Positions 24,301 to 36,900 of a stretch of DNA of 64,000 nt are shown piece by piece. Under the pieces are notes generated by a model. It worked only from the letters and a program-made list of their open reading frames with translations. It was not told the DNA's origin and did not search any database. Every line of letters begins with the position of its first letter. Position 1 is the stretch's first letter. The DNA is from Synchiropus splendidus (Eukaryota > Chordata > Actinopteri > Syngnathiformes > Callionymidae). The stretch is from the NCBI RefSeq assembly GCF_027744825.2, contig NC_071334.1, positions 29,474,937 to 29,538,936 of the forward strand, written 5' to 3'. The translations under genes were made by a program, and so were the position numbers.

Positions 24301-26422
24301 AGCACCAGTTTGGAGCCAGCAGTGGATGATGATGCACCAGCAGCCTACACATCACAACCTCCTCCTCACAGGATGCTTTTTTTTATGTCTGTCTCCGGCC
24401 AACTCTTTTAAGCCAACTCTTACGGAGGAGTCGTGAAAAGGCAGGCGTAGATCTGGTACTACCTTGACATGGGAAGGCTAAGATTGATGCTACTGAAAAT
24501 AAAACGAATGGGCCATTTAAATGTTTAGCATCACAGTTATTTAAACTGCCAAACTAGAGTGGTTTCACTGCTTGCTTATCAACTGAAGTTTCAGGAAAAG
24601 AAACCTATTGACCTTCAATTTATAAATGAATAAACCTATCAATCTTACATATAAAACCGCTAATAATAACATCAACAATAATTACAAACAATAATTACGC
24701 TGCATGATTGATCTCAGTAAACTCCAAGATCCAAGGAATCTGAAACATGAACTGCTTCCGAATCATTAAGCAAGTGATGATGATTCATTTCATATCTCAC
24801 AAGCATTTTAAATTTCCTGACCTTTCTTTCCTTCCTTATTCAAGCTAATGCATTCGACATTTACCTGCCTCGACTTGGCGATCTTCGGTGGGCGTCGGTG
24901 AGTCACATTTGGTCAGATACATGTCCGCAGAAGGAAGTGGTATCAAAGAAAATGGAACGCAAGACGAAAGCTACGCTGCACATTGTCAATCTGAGGTATA
25001 GTTGCAATAACCGCGCAACATTTCTTCTTTCACCAGAAAGAGAAAGTCGCGAGCTCAGACCACTCAAGTCTGCGGTCGTCAGTCTCAGCCAGAGGACATA
25101 TCAACCAATCTTCTTGAGGAATCGCGCGCCATTATAGTAGAGTTCATTATTATTATTAAATAAAAATGTCTCTAAATAGGTACTGGGATGGAGCCTGCGA
25201 AATATACATACATATATAATAGATATATAATACAATTTTGTAAACCCACAAATGATCCATTCCTTAAAAGGTATTATGCGGGGTCAGTCTCACCCTAACA
25301 ACAATGGAGTGCAATAGCAGGGCTCCATCAACTGTCTTTTTTTCAAGCACCAAGAACTGTGTATAATAAACAAATGAAAACACTGCAAAGGTCACACCTA
25401 CATCCTGCCACTTTTCAGACCAACCCCATCAGCGTCTTCAACTCCCATATGGCTATGGGTTTGATAAAGTATTGTGTCATGATACACAATTGTCAAAGTT
25501 CTAATAACAATCATTTTCATGGTTAAAGCAAGAAGCAGATGACATTTTGCAAGTTAGATACATATTAGATACATTGATCCGCAGTCTACTAAGTGTAAGG
25601 ATGGGTCTACTATGTATGAACTGAGAAGTATGTTTAAGCACATGCACAATATATAGTGCGTAGCTAGGCAGTGAGTATCATAATGTAGCCGTCCTGTAAC
25701 CCCCAGGGATTCTTTACATATTTGTGAGATCAACATGTCTTCTCTATTGAGGTCTGTCATGGTGAGCTAAGCCAAAAGGCAAAGCTGTCAATATATCGAC
25801 ACTCCGACTCTGACAGACAGCGATGGAGTTAGGTGCTCAGAACACAACTCCCTCTCCTCCTTTAGAACACATCTAAGGTGAGGTGCTGCAGGCATGTCAC
25901 AGGAAAATGGGACTTTAGATGGCTCTAGTCTACAAGATATGCTTGAGGAATTGCCAACCATTTCTCAAACCATTTATTCAATGGTTTGATCGGACACTGA
26001 GGGGTGAAAATGTCCCTTGATCGAGGGAAGAAAAGGAAAAGAAAAATCATCATTCATTATTAGTCTTCTTACGACACTGAAAACACTTAAGTCCTTTGAG
26101 CGGTGACTCATCCTTTTATTATATAAACAAAATGGCACAACAATGTACCACCAACTGTTTGTGTCTGCCATTGTGCAAGCAGCACAAGTCTTTATCGGAT
26201 AATGCAGGAAAGCGATGGCGCAAAAATTATGTAATGAAGCAACGCTTGCACTATGGAACTAAATGAGGCAATTGGTTTTTTTTGTAGCTGCCAATGATGT
26301 TTTATATCACAAATATATTCATCTTAAAATAATAAATAATAATGAAGACCTTTGTTTTTCTTCAAATGTCCAGTCACACAAGAAAGACCACTCAGCCAGC
26401 ATCATCTTTTTTAAATAAATAT
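21330..26422. other. Intergenic region between RASD1 and PEMT
   Basis: No gene is recognised in 5 kb. It includes the RASD1 upstream flank and a CpG-rich patch at about 24853-25132. Open frames are short and lack motifs. Confidence 0.65.
24853..25132. promoter_or_regulatory. CpG-rich patch between RASD1 and PEMT
   Basis: About 18 CpGs fall within 280 bp (GGCGTCGGTG, AACCGCGCAAC, GTCGCGAGC, ATCGCGCGCC) in an AT-rich, CpG-poor setting. It could be an enhancer, an unannotated promoter or a young repeat. Nothing in it is decisive. Confidence 0.3.
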
Positions 26423-26679
26423 TTTATTGTGACAAAAAGAGGACCTAGTTATTCAGCAAGAAAAGAACAGTTTTCTTTAATGGCGACCATCTTTCTTGAA
26501 CTCCAAACAACAGGTGCAGCTCATTCACAAAATAAGGTCCTTGGATGGAAAACCAACAGTGGAACAGTGAAGTATTGCTGAAAGTCAGTCTGGAAAACAC
26601 GTCCATCCTAGCACCCGTGCTAATATGGCTACTGTCAGATAGAGTCTGTGAGGCAAGAAGTGGCAGGAAGAGGAAGCAC
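26423..26679 (-). other. pemt: Probable PEMT 3' UTR with polyA signal
   Basis: The first AATAAA on the minus strand after the stop is at 26423-26428, giving a 3' UTR of about 250-270 nt. No competing signal was seen in between. Confidence 0.5.
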
Positions 26680-26734
26680 TTATTCACGCTTGCGCTGGCG
26701 ACTCCTTTCCCGGTATATGTGCTCGGTGAAAGGT
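26680..26734 (-). CDS. pemt: PEMT coding exon 7 (terminal)
   Basis: This small last exon follows the acceptor TCACAG. It encodes [17 protein letters not shown] and stops with TAA at 26680-26682. The basic tail is typical of the family. It joins exon 6 in frame, which brings the CDS to exactly 237 codons. Confidence 0.92.
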
Positions 26735-29700
26735 CTGTGAATACAGTGGAACAAACAGATAATCAGACAATAAATCAGAGGCAGGAATGTCGTACCACTC
26801 GGTGCCAGGACTCGGGCTGTGTTCGGTGAAGCAGAAGGTTCCACCTGTGTGACCAGGGAAGGGCTGTGCTTCCTTATGAAGCTGCTTTCTGGTGACGCCG
26901 TAGAGATTCAAGGAGCAAACGCTCTCTAACACAAGCAGAGGTGCGCTCATGGTGACAACCATGGGAAGGGCATAGCTTGTGGGCAGGTGACTAGAATAAT
27001 TTGAATGAAAACCCACACGCAACACCAACAACGTCCAGTCTAGTCTACATATTGGAAGTGCTCCAAGTTATATTGTGGTGGAGCATTTAAAGCACGACAG
27101 AGGATCATTGTATCATTAGAAAAATGTATTTATTGTGAGGATTGCTTTCATTTTGAGCAGTGATATATCGAGGAATAAGAGTCTTAGCATAGCTACCCAT
27201 GTGACCACCGCGCCACAATCAAAGGCTACAGAAAGACTTCTCGTCTGATTCATTGCACGCAAAACCGAAGGACCACAGTGAACACAGGAGCTCCATTCAC
27301 ACTGCGGACTACGAAAGGGCTGAGAAGCTAAAATGGCAATGATTCGACTGGACTTGGAAGTGATTCACTGTGCGCACTGCTGGTCTTTGTTTTTTGTATT
27401 GCTAACAAACGTCTCACAATCTCCGCTAGTCATTGTATTGTGTTTATATACTAGATACTGTATATATAAGATTTGAAGACACTTATTACCACACGCCCAA
27501 CATTTGTATCCACAAAATATAATGTTTGATGTGTTGTTTTCACCCTTACAGAATCGGTCCCACCACTCCCTGGTTTGACAAATACCATGTTGTGGTTGGT
27601 TATGTCCTGGTTCTTGTTTGATAGGATTGATTCTGATTCTTGAGAAGTATTCATCACTGGTAAATGAATAAAAGAGGCACATAATTGATGCTGGTTTTGG
27701 TCCAATATCAAAGGAAAACAATAAACTGGACATGTGCTGATGCGGTGTTTGGCGGACCAGGAAGTGGGACAGACATATACTTCGCGATCCAACGACAAAC
27801 ATCATCATTTTGTGGTTATAAATGTTCCGTGTGGTAGAAAGTCCTTCATTTCAAGTTTCTCTAGCTCATTGAAAGCTTTTCAAAAACCCAATCGAAGTAG
27901 CCTAATGTGACGTCATCATCTCGCAGCATGGAGAACTCATCCCAGCAGCAGACAGATATGGTATCAAAACAGAGTGAAGAGCCAACAGGTGATGTCTACC
28001 AACCAAATGAGCCCTGCAAAGGGAGTGGCTTGTCTGTGACACCTCCCATGTTAAAAATAAGGTATAGAATATTTGTACTCATAATTCTAAACAAACTCAC
28101 ACTGTAACAGATGCATTCAAGAATGATGTTTGTGTGAAAATAGTGAGAATAGCACTCTAGTGTGAATCTGGCAAAGCAAATGACCAATTCTAAAACAAGG
28201 TCAAAGCCGTTCTTGAAGGAGTGTGTTTCAGACGTAGTGATGGCAAAGAGATGACGGCAGACTTCGTACTTGCCATCACTAAAAAAAGCATGAGCTGATC
28301 AATGAATCTTGAATTAAAATTTTTTGGGCATGAAGCTCAGAGTCAGGGGAAAACAGGGATAAAAATAATATTTATAAAGAGTTGTGTTATTTAAGTGTAA
28401 TGAGGGGGAATGGAACCCAGGTGAAAGCACAGTCATCTGGCAACTGATAAACATGGTGAATTAACAACACATTTTGTCACCACGGTCACATGAAAGCTGA
28501 TGTGTAGTGAAGTGATTTCATTGTGCGTTGTGTTTGGCAAAGTCACGTTTTCTTTTTCGTGATAGTTCTTGATGGAGAAGCCGCAGCTGGAAGCCGCACA
28601 AGTGAAAAACAAATTCGTCTAAACCTTTTTTGATTGAAATAATAAACTTAATTGGTCTTAATTGCTGCATTTTTACAATAATATGTACAAGTGTGCAACA
28701 CTTTGTTGATCTCTGGAGGTGCTGGATGAAACTCTTGAAGTGTCGACTGCACCAACAGCACCAAAATATCAAAGCTGCCAACATACAGAGAAAGCTCCAG
28801 CAAAAATGGAACGTAAAGTTAAAAATACATGAGAATCACACCTCACGTACGGTGTGACACGGAGTTGCAAAAGCCCAGCTTTCTTTCCCTTCACACCATC
28901 ACAGCTTTTTTCAGACTCACAGAGGCTCATTAAAGTAGAGGCCGGCTCCATTCACATTCGCAGGGGTAACTCGCCACCCACATCACTTGCCAGCAACAGT
29001 GTGAGGCCAAATTTGGCACCTGCTATTATTTCAATTCACAAGCAAGGGGCAAAATAACATGACGGTGGACAATTGGCGCTGCTGCAGAATGGCCACAATA
29101 ACACTCGCATCGAAGAGAAGTTCAGTTTCTCAAAGCTTTCTGGTCAAATGCGGTCAATGAACCCAGGCGGCGGCTCTGCAGCAGAGCTCATCAAAACTTG
29201 GAGGTAAGACTGCTTTCTTGTTGGAAATGTAGGTCAGGTAGCGAGTGTGTCCTTTAAATCCTGCCCATCACAACTTCTCTCCAAGTCCATCAGAAAAAAA
29301 TGTCACCATTAGCTGCTGAAGTGGTAAGAAGATTCAAAAGAGACAGGTGAAGCGTGCTGAACGAGGACAGAAGACAGATTGAAGAGGGACCTTGAACACC
29401 ATCACCCTTTTAGAAAAATGAAATAACTTTTGATACACAAAAAATATATCCTGAACAACCAACATAATGACAGAAATAAAAAGGATGATTAAAAAAACGT
29501 TAAATAGAAAGAAAAATCAGATTTGGAATAATGTACTGCAGCATAGCTATGGATGGTTAAGGGTGGCTGTGGCCACTCCTGGCAGTGGCAGTTCCAGACA
29601 CGGGTGAACATGGCAAGCACCCGGATCAGCATGTTTTTGGAAGGCGGCATGAACTGCATTTTCCTTTTTTTATGTATCATATGAGCAGCTGTAAATTATA

Positions 29701-30953
29701 GTTCATATATTCTGTTTGTACCATTCTCTGTTTTTTTTTATGTTTTTTTGTTCGGTCATGTCTTTCATTTCATTTGTTTTATGTTTTAAAGTTCAGAGTA
29801 ATGTTTTTGTTTTTGTTTAATTTTTTTGCTTACAGTGCTCCTGCGCCCCAGATGAAAAATTTCTGTCTCTGTCCCTGATAATGTGTAGTAAATTGGTATC
29901 AGTAGAAACATGGAATGAATACCATTTGAAACAAAACTCAAAAGCTTGTATATATACTTTTTCTAAAATTTTACTTCAATTTAAGAAGTTTATTTAAGAA
30001 TTTAAGTGCAATTCTGTTGGCTGTGGTTTGCTGGGGCAGCAGATTAACGGTGGCGGACACTAACAGACTCAACAGACTCATCCTCAGAGCTGGTGATGTG
30101 GTGGGGATGGAATTGGACTACTTGGAGATGGTTATGGAGAGAAGGATGCTCCTGAAACTACGGAGCATCCTGGACAACATCACCCACCCCCTCCATCAGC
30201 TCCTGGTCCAGTACAAAAGTACATGGACCAATAGACTGAGAAAAACCCTTGAAGTCAAGATTGGACCATGAACTGGCAAGCATGAACAAAGTGAATGAAT
30301 AAATGAGTGAATAAATCCTGTATAGAGATACGCCTATTCCATATTCAACAGTTTTCTGAGGGATTTGTGAAGATCAGGCGGCTGCGTGAGTCAAAAAACC
30401 AAAGGTTTGTTTTCCTGGACCGTGAGTTTAACCAAAGGAGGCACCCCAATTTTTATCAAAGTGTTTTGGTGACCTGCATGGGGTCACAGGAAATGACATG
30501 TTAGAAGGCAGAGACCTTCGAGACATGTCCGATGTACATGTAGCGGCTCGGAGCAAAGTCACCAGATTAACAGGTCTGTCAGCTGACACACTGACAAATG
30601 TAAACGTGGTTTCACTTGAAAATGCAGTAACACAATGTCCTCTGCTGATGTCCAAAGTCATGAGACATGACAGCAGGTTTATGTCCATCTGTGTCCCTCA
30701 CGCGTGCATCTGTCAGAAGTGTGTCAGCGGACAGAAGTAGGTCAGTCAACACTCACATGCACTCACAAGAAGAAATGAATTGTGCTCTCACAAGAAGAAA
30801 TGAATTGTGATTGAATAACTGCCCTTTTTCTGATCAGTTGAACTGCTGACAATTAAACTTGCTTTTTTCCAAAAGGCCAAAATAATTAAAAATGTTTTGA
30901 CCTTGAAAAATCTACTGTTTTGCAATTCATTATTTGATTCCATACAATGAGAA

Positions 30954-30989
<36 letters not shown>

Positions 30990-33900
30990 TCTTGCATTTA
31001 TTCCTGACATGGAAAGAAAATCAACATTCAATAAAACCAACTACAGTACTGACATGTAGAAGAGGGCAGATTAATTCTAGAAACATATGTTATCAGTCTT
31101 TTTTTCTGGACCAGTAACTAAAAGTAAACAAGCATAGACCGGTGACTGCATCTACGAAATTACTTAAGGATATAACATGGTTAAAAAGGACTTACCCTTC
31201 AAATTTGATGGCCAACTTGTAAACCACAGCTACGATAGCGGTCAGGATGAGACCGACAGGACTAGCGCCACTGAAAAAAGAAAAATCAAGATTAATATCA
31301 GATGGTTATGATTGTCACTCATATAATAAATGACATTTTTTAAAAGCAGAGTTCGACTGAACGGAATTCATGGACCATTAGGACATGGGTTTTGCAAGTT
31401 GTCACATTGATATAGAAAAGCGAAGTGGAAGTAAATCCAAGGACATATAAGATGAAAGTGATTCCGGTGTACTCTTTGAATGGGTATGACTGATATACCA
31501 ACTAGTACATGAAAAACCACAGGCTTGCACAGGAAAAAAACAGCAGAATGACCTACATTCCCAAACAGACACCTGAACTGGCACAGTGACGCAGGCGAAT
31601 TATGATCAGTAACCTGATCTCTTATAATGAAGTGTGCAGAAACATGAAAATAAGTAAATCGATTAATTAATAAAAACTCGAAGAAGGGATGCTCAAATTA
31701 GTCAAAGTTAAGAAAAAAAATACAATTACACGCTAGAAATCTATTGATGACATATCAGTTTGAATCACTGTCTTTTTCACAGCAGTGGATCATCAGTATA
31801 TTCTCATTTCATAAGTCGTTTGAGCAATTTTCTGAACATAAAATCGGATTTGACCACTTGTAGGTCAAGCGTGTCACTTTGAATTGGACGAAATTAAATC
31901 AGTTAGCTGCTTCAGGTCACATGCTTGTATAACACAGCGTGTTTAACCTAGCTCATGAGCGCTGTTGAGTATACATTTAAAAAAATATGATATTCCAGAA
32001 ACCACCAGCACTTCAGAGTAGAGCTGCAACCAACGGGTATTTTGATCCGACCAGCCTACAGCTATCTTCATGACTAGTCGGCAAATGTACAGAGGTACAG
32101 CTCATTTCACAGCGGTTCTGAGGAGGGTGAGACATATCTTGACACTGGGTTGCATCTGTGACAGTAATCCAGTGTCGACGCCCTCGTGGCTGAACAGCTC
32201 TGTTTAGTTACTGTAGCAGCTGCAGCCTCTCTGTTGAGAGAGTTCCTCAACTTGTCTGTGGCATACTCCAGCAGCCACTGTAACTTCAAAACACTATGGC
32301 AAACCCCGAACCTGCAACCAGGTGTACGGGCGGAGATTAGCTGGCGGACTTTGTTGAGAATGATAGATTCCTCATCTGGGCGTTGTTCATTTGCTGTATC
32401 ACAGGAGTGTTGGAATCTGATTTAAATGTTCTTGCTTTTGTCGGAAACAAAATTGTGAATCTAACTTCAAGGTCTGATGTGCGTGAGACGCCAATGCATT
32501 AAGCTGTTGGTGAACAAACCGCAGGCATCTGCTCATTTACAATGTTTTTCAAGTTCATCTGTCAAGCTAGCACATGGCTGTCAACATGCTGTTGCTGGTG
32601 TCGGTGCAAAAATTATACACTGTGAATTTTGTGCCTCCATATGGCCATTTATTGTGAGTCAGCTTACAGACAGCAGGCAGACGGTGCTGAGGCTCCGCAG
32701 CACTGAGCAGAAGGACAAATCTTCATTGACTAATTTTGTTTTTCATAGAAATTAATGTTGAGGAAGAAAAAATGTTTGTACAGTTTCATAAGGAGAATGG
32801 TGTATCTTATGACATCCCAAAGAAAAGTGAAGTGACTCTTAATTGTTGGTGTGGCTGTAATGGTTGTCAATGTCTTAAGAAAATCGCCCGCACAACAGCC
32901 AGCTCTTGCTGGGAGTATTTCCCTGCTCATTTTGTTTTGCGACTGTTTCACTGGTTAAAGATTTTTAGCATAGTTACAGCCTTATCAAACTTGTCAAACC
33001 TTCAAATGATCTGATCATTCTGTTTTGGATTGTAACTCATACAATCACCTTTTGGTGTATGGAATTCAAGACACATTCGGTCAAACAGCAGCTATGTACG
33101 TTCACAAAAGTAACTTTGCACATCACTGATCGTGGCCATTAGTTTGAAGATGATTCGCTCAATGGCATTGCATAAAAAAAAGAAAAAAAAGAAAAAGAAA
33201 ATGAAATTTTTTTTTTAACACAGATCCATTATAAACCACCCTGAACAAGACTGATATTCTTTATACCTTCATATTTACTGAACAGTTAAAACTTGAGTCA
33301 TATCATCTCAAGAAGGAATATGGATTTAAACTGATGACCATTCCATCTGATGAAAGACAGAATACCTCTCGAACAATGCACAAATATCCAGGTTGAAAAG
33401 ATCATAAATCCTCCACAAAGTGAGTTCTGTTGAAGTGTAACGCTAGATAACTATAAAAATATAAAAGTATAAAAATTCAGAGCAGCATTGTGCAGAGCAG
33501 GAGCCAGAAACAGGTCATTGTGACGTCACAGGAGGTAGATCCTGTCTGCACACCATTAGAATGCAAGTAAATATTAGCTTCAGCTTCAGTATCTGAAGAG
33601 AAATGCTGAACCACTGCATGTGCTAATGAGCAACTGCGCCTGCTCTTCTAACCAATAGATGAAAAATGACATGTACATTTGGGTGCAGCATTGTCCTTGT
33701 CCATGGTAACCCTGGCCATCCGTTCGTGACCTTCAGACACTCACAATAATCAGAGTTGTGGCTTCCACAACAATGATGCTCAAAAAAAAAACTTGTTGTT
33801 TACATGAAACTGCTGTTCTTGCTTAAAAACCATTGACAAATGCCTCATCATTTGCTGATATTGCGGCAGCTTCCACTGTGTCGATTCAGAGGAAGAGAAG

Positions 33901-36900
33901 TGGTTTGGCAAAAAAGAAGCTACTTTCTTACAGACACCGCCAGCAGACATAGAGTAAGTAACATCCTCCAGGAAATCTCAAGACAACACTACAACGCTTC
34001 TGCCTCAGGTTTAGGCCTTGTTACACGGTGAAGGAATGAACCAAATCATCCACCGTTGTTGGACCACCCAAAACTGTCAACTTTTGTAAACATGGTCCAG
34101 GGAGGCGCCATGTAAACACAAGACGTATGTTTGCTGCAAATGGAAAGAAAATGGAGGAAGATTTAAAAGCAAAGACAAGCAAGGAAAGCTCCATTAGTTG
34201 CTCAGGTGGAGGAGTCATTGACAATGCTGCGCTAAAATCTTAAGAAAGAACAAAAAAAGACACCTAGGTGCAGTTAGTTATTAATGGACTGACTTCTTAA
34301 GCGATCAAGTGAAGTGTGACTTCATATATTAAACATTTTAAATAACTAGGAGGTTCATGGATTCATGGAGAGCACTCTTCTCTCTATCTCAACACAATTT
34401 CATGAAATGTTTTTCCACCAGTTCCCCGATGAGTGCAGCAAGAGCCACAAATTCCCTAGGTATATTCCAAAATACAGTTAATATTCTTTCTTCGAAACTC
34501 CTTAAATGTTGTTTCATTCCACTGAATGAAAATACACCTGCACGTCTCAGTAAGAGATACTTGATGCTTCCTCATGATAATCCTTATTGGAATGATGGAC
34601 AAATATAATTGTGTCACAGGCTCTCACTGCTGTCTTACCCTAATGCAATCTATTTCATGAAACACTGTGGCCTCAATGCAAAACTAAAGAGAAGGCATGT
34701 CCACAATATGGCCCCAGAAGTGAATCGATTTTGTTTTGGATACAAGGAGCCCATTTTCTGTGAAGCCAGGTACATAAATTGGGATTATTATTTGCTTTTT
34801 TGGGGGGGATAAACAGTAAGGTGCAGAACAGTGTGTGGTCATGTGGGGTTGGAACTGTGTCTATTCTGCCTTTTATTTCACAGCATGATGCTTTCTTTCA
34901 CCATTGTTCGGGGTTCATTTCCTTTTTGTGCAATTATTTAAATAAGATTAAGGATTGTTTGTTATTTCAGTGCCAATGTTTGTCCAGTACAATTTAAGCC
35001 ATTTCAAACAACTCCCTTGATGTTTTAACAAGCAGAGAATAATATTAGTTTGCACTTAAATTGAGTCTTTATTGGAGATGTGCAACTAACTAATAAAAGG
35101 ATGTAAAACGTCAAAATAATGACACAAACGCTCATTTTCAAAGGAAAAAGGGGTCGATTGTGTCGACTTATAAATCTATAGATCTGATATTTGCTCCTCC
35201 ACTCCTGTAATTTGATTTACTATGTGACTAATATGAAATTGTTTGAAAGTTTTGCTTTTTGTATCACCATTTTAACTGATGGCATGCGTGTCCATAGATA
35301 AGTACATTAAAAAATGAATAAATAAATACAAACTTGACAGACTTGTCAAAAGGAAACTGATGTTTCTTGAAAAAGTAGTGAAAAAGTGGGCCAGGAGTTG
35401 TTGAGTTCCTTCTGTTCATGATGCTCCAGTGATGCATTTATCATTTCCATAGCAACCAGCCACTTAACACATTTTTTACATCAAACCCGCTTGAGAACTA
35501 ATTCGCATTCAGAATGAAACTTATTTCCAAAAGCAGCCTATTGTTTGAGGTGTGTTAGATTTTCATGTTTAAAATGAGGCAGATCAGAAATCATTTTATC
35601 GTGATTTACTGTTCATACAAGCACATGCCAAAGCAGGTTGGATGTCGCACACAGACTCACATGAATGCCAGACCCAGGTAGTTCGCAGTGCTGCCCCAGT
35701 ACATCGGGTTCTCCATGACGTTGAAAGGAAAGCTTGTCACCTTCTTCTCCATCAAGATACCAAAATAGTCACCTGGGAAATCATATAGCAGTCAGTTTGT
35801 GTATAGTAAAAATGCCCTTTGCATCTGCTATTTCTTTTTCAAGTGCAGGTCTACAGAGGAGAGTGTCTGGACAGTTAAAAGCAATTATTGGGATGTGGAC
35901 CAGCAACCTCATATGCAGCGGCTTTATTCTATGTGGCGCTCCACGCGGCATTTCCAATATGTTCGTCAAATTTATCACATCTGTAACTAGTGTCTAGCAA
36001 CACACATTTCACTGCAGTGCATTTTTTTCCTTCTCGAGCACCTGCCACCCAACAACTTCCTCTTAAGTGAGAGTGAGCCACCGCTGTCAGTTTTTTGTGG
36101 AATTTTGTGCCGTGCAACCAATTCCCACACAAGGAAACTTGATCTGGAAAAGGAATTTCAAAGCTTTATAATTTTAGCTGCAACTGAACCACAGAGAGCA
36201 AGACTGTAGTGTGGCATTGGACACGCTATTGCGCTATATAAACAAACACGCTCCAGTTTGTGGGGCGAACTCTACTTGATGCAGTTTTGATTTGAGTTTT
36301 GTTTTTGTTTGTGCTCTGCAAAACATTACGCTGTAACAAAATCACGCCCACATGACAAACAGACAAGTGAACAAAGTTTGTATTCATTGAACACTCAGAA
36401 AATGGCATTATTTAATCGGAAATCAACAGATATCAGTGCCACTTTAAATAGTGACATCTCATTTCAGCTCTTCTCTGTGGTTATCTTTAAAATGCACCTC
36501 TTCCAGCACCGACTAACAACATGTTTGATCATTGTTTTAGGAGACTGTTTTGTAAGGCGAGTGGTTCAACAGAAGTTCATGAAACACTGAACTGGAGCAC
36601 TGACCACACGCACTTACAAAGTCTGACCTAGTGCTTCCATGAACACAATGCTGTCATCATCTATTGCACACACACATTCGCTCTAAAGCTGACCTGTGGA
36701 ATAACACATCTAATCTTGCTGGCCTTGTTCCCCTGTCAAAAGAAAGCTGTTAATCCCAAAGTTATGTAACAGTTAATGTGAATATAGTGTCATTTGAACA
36801 CAACAGGTTGAGTGGTGCAAAATTGTATAAATAAATGCATCGAAGGAAATAACCAAGAGCAATCAGGATTCAGTACAATACATTGTCCTCATTTTTTTTT

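Larger units (their letters stand above)
26735..31195 (-). other. PEMT intron 6
   Basis: This 4.5-kb intron contains an L2-like LINE C-terminal fragment (30005-30310), a 25-bp tandem duplication (30762-30811), a (TA)n tract (30962-30989) and a perfect CRE palindrome at 27908-27915. No other gene is visible. Confidence 0.75.
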
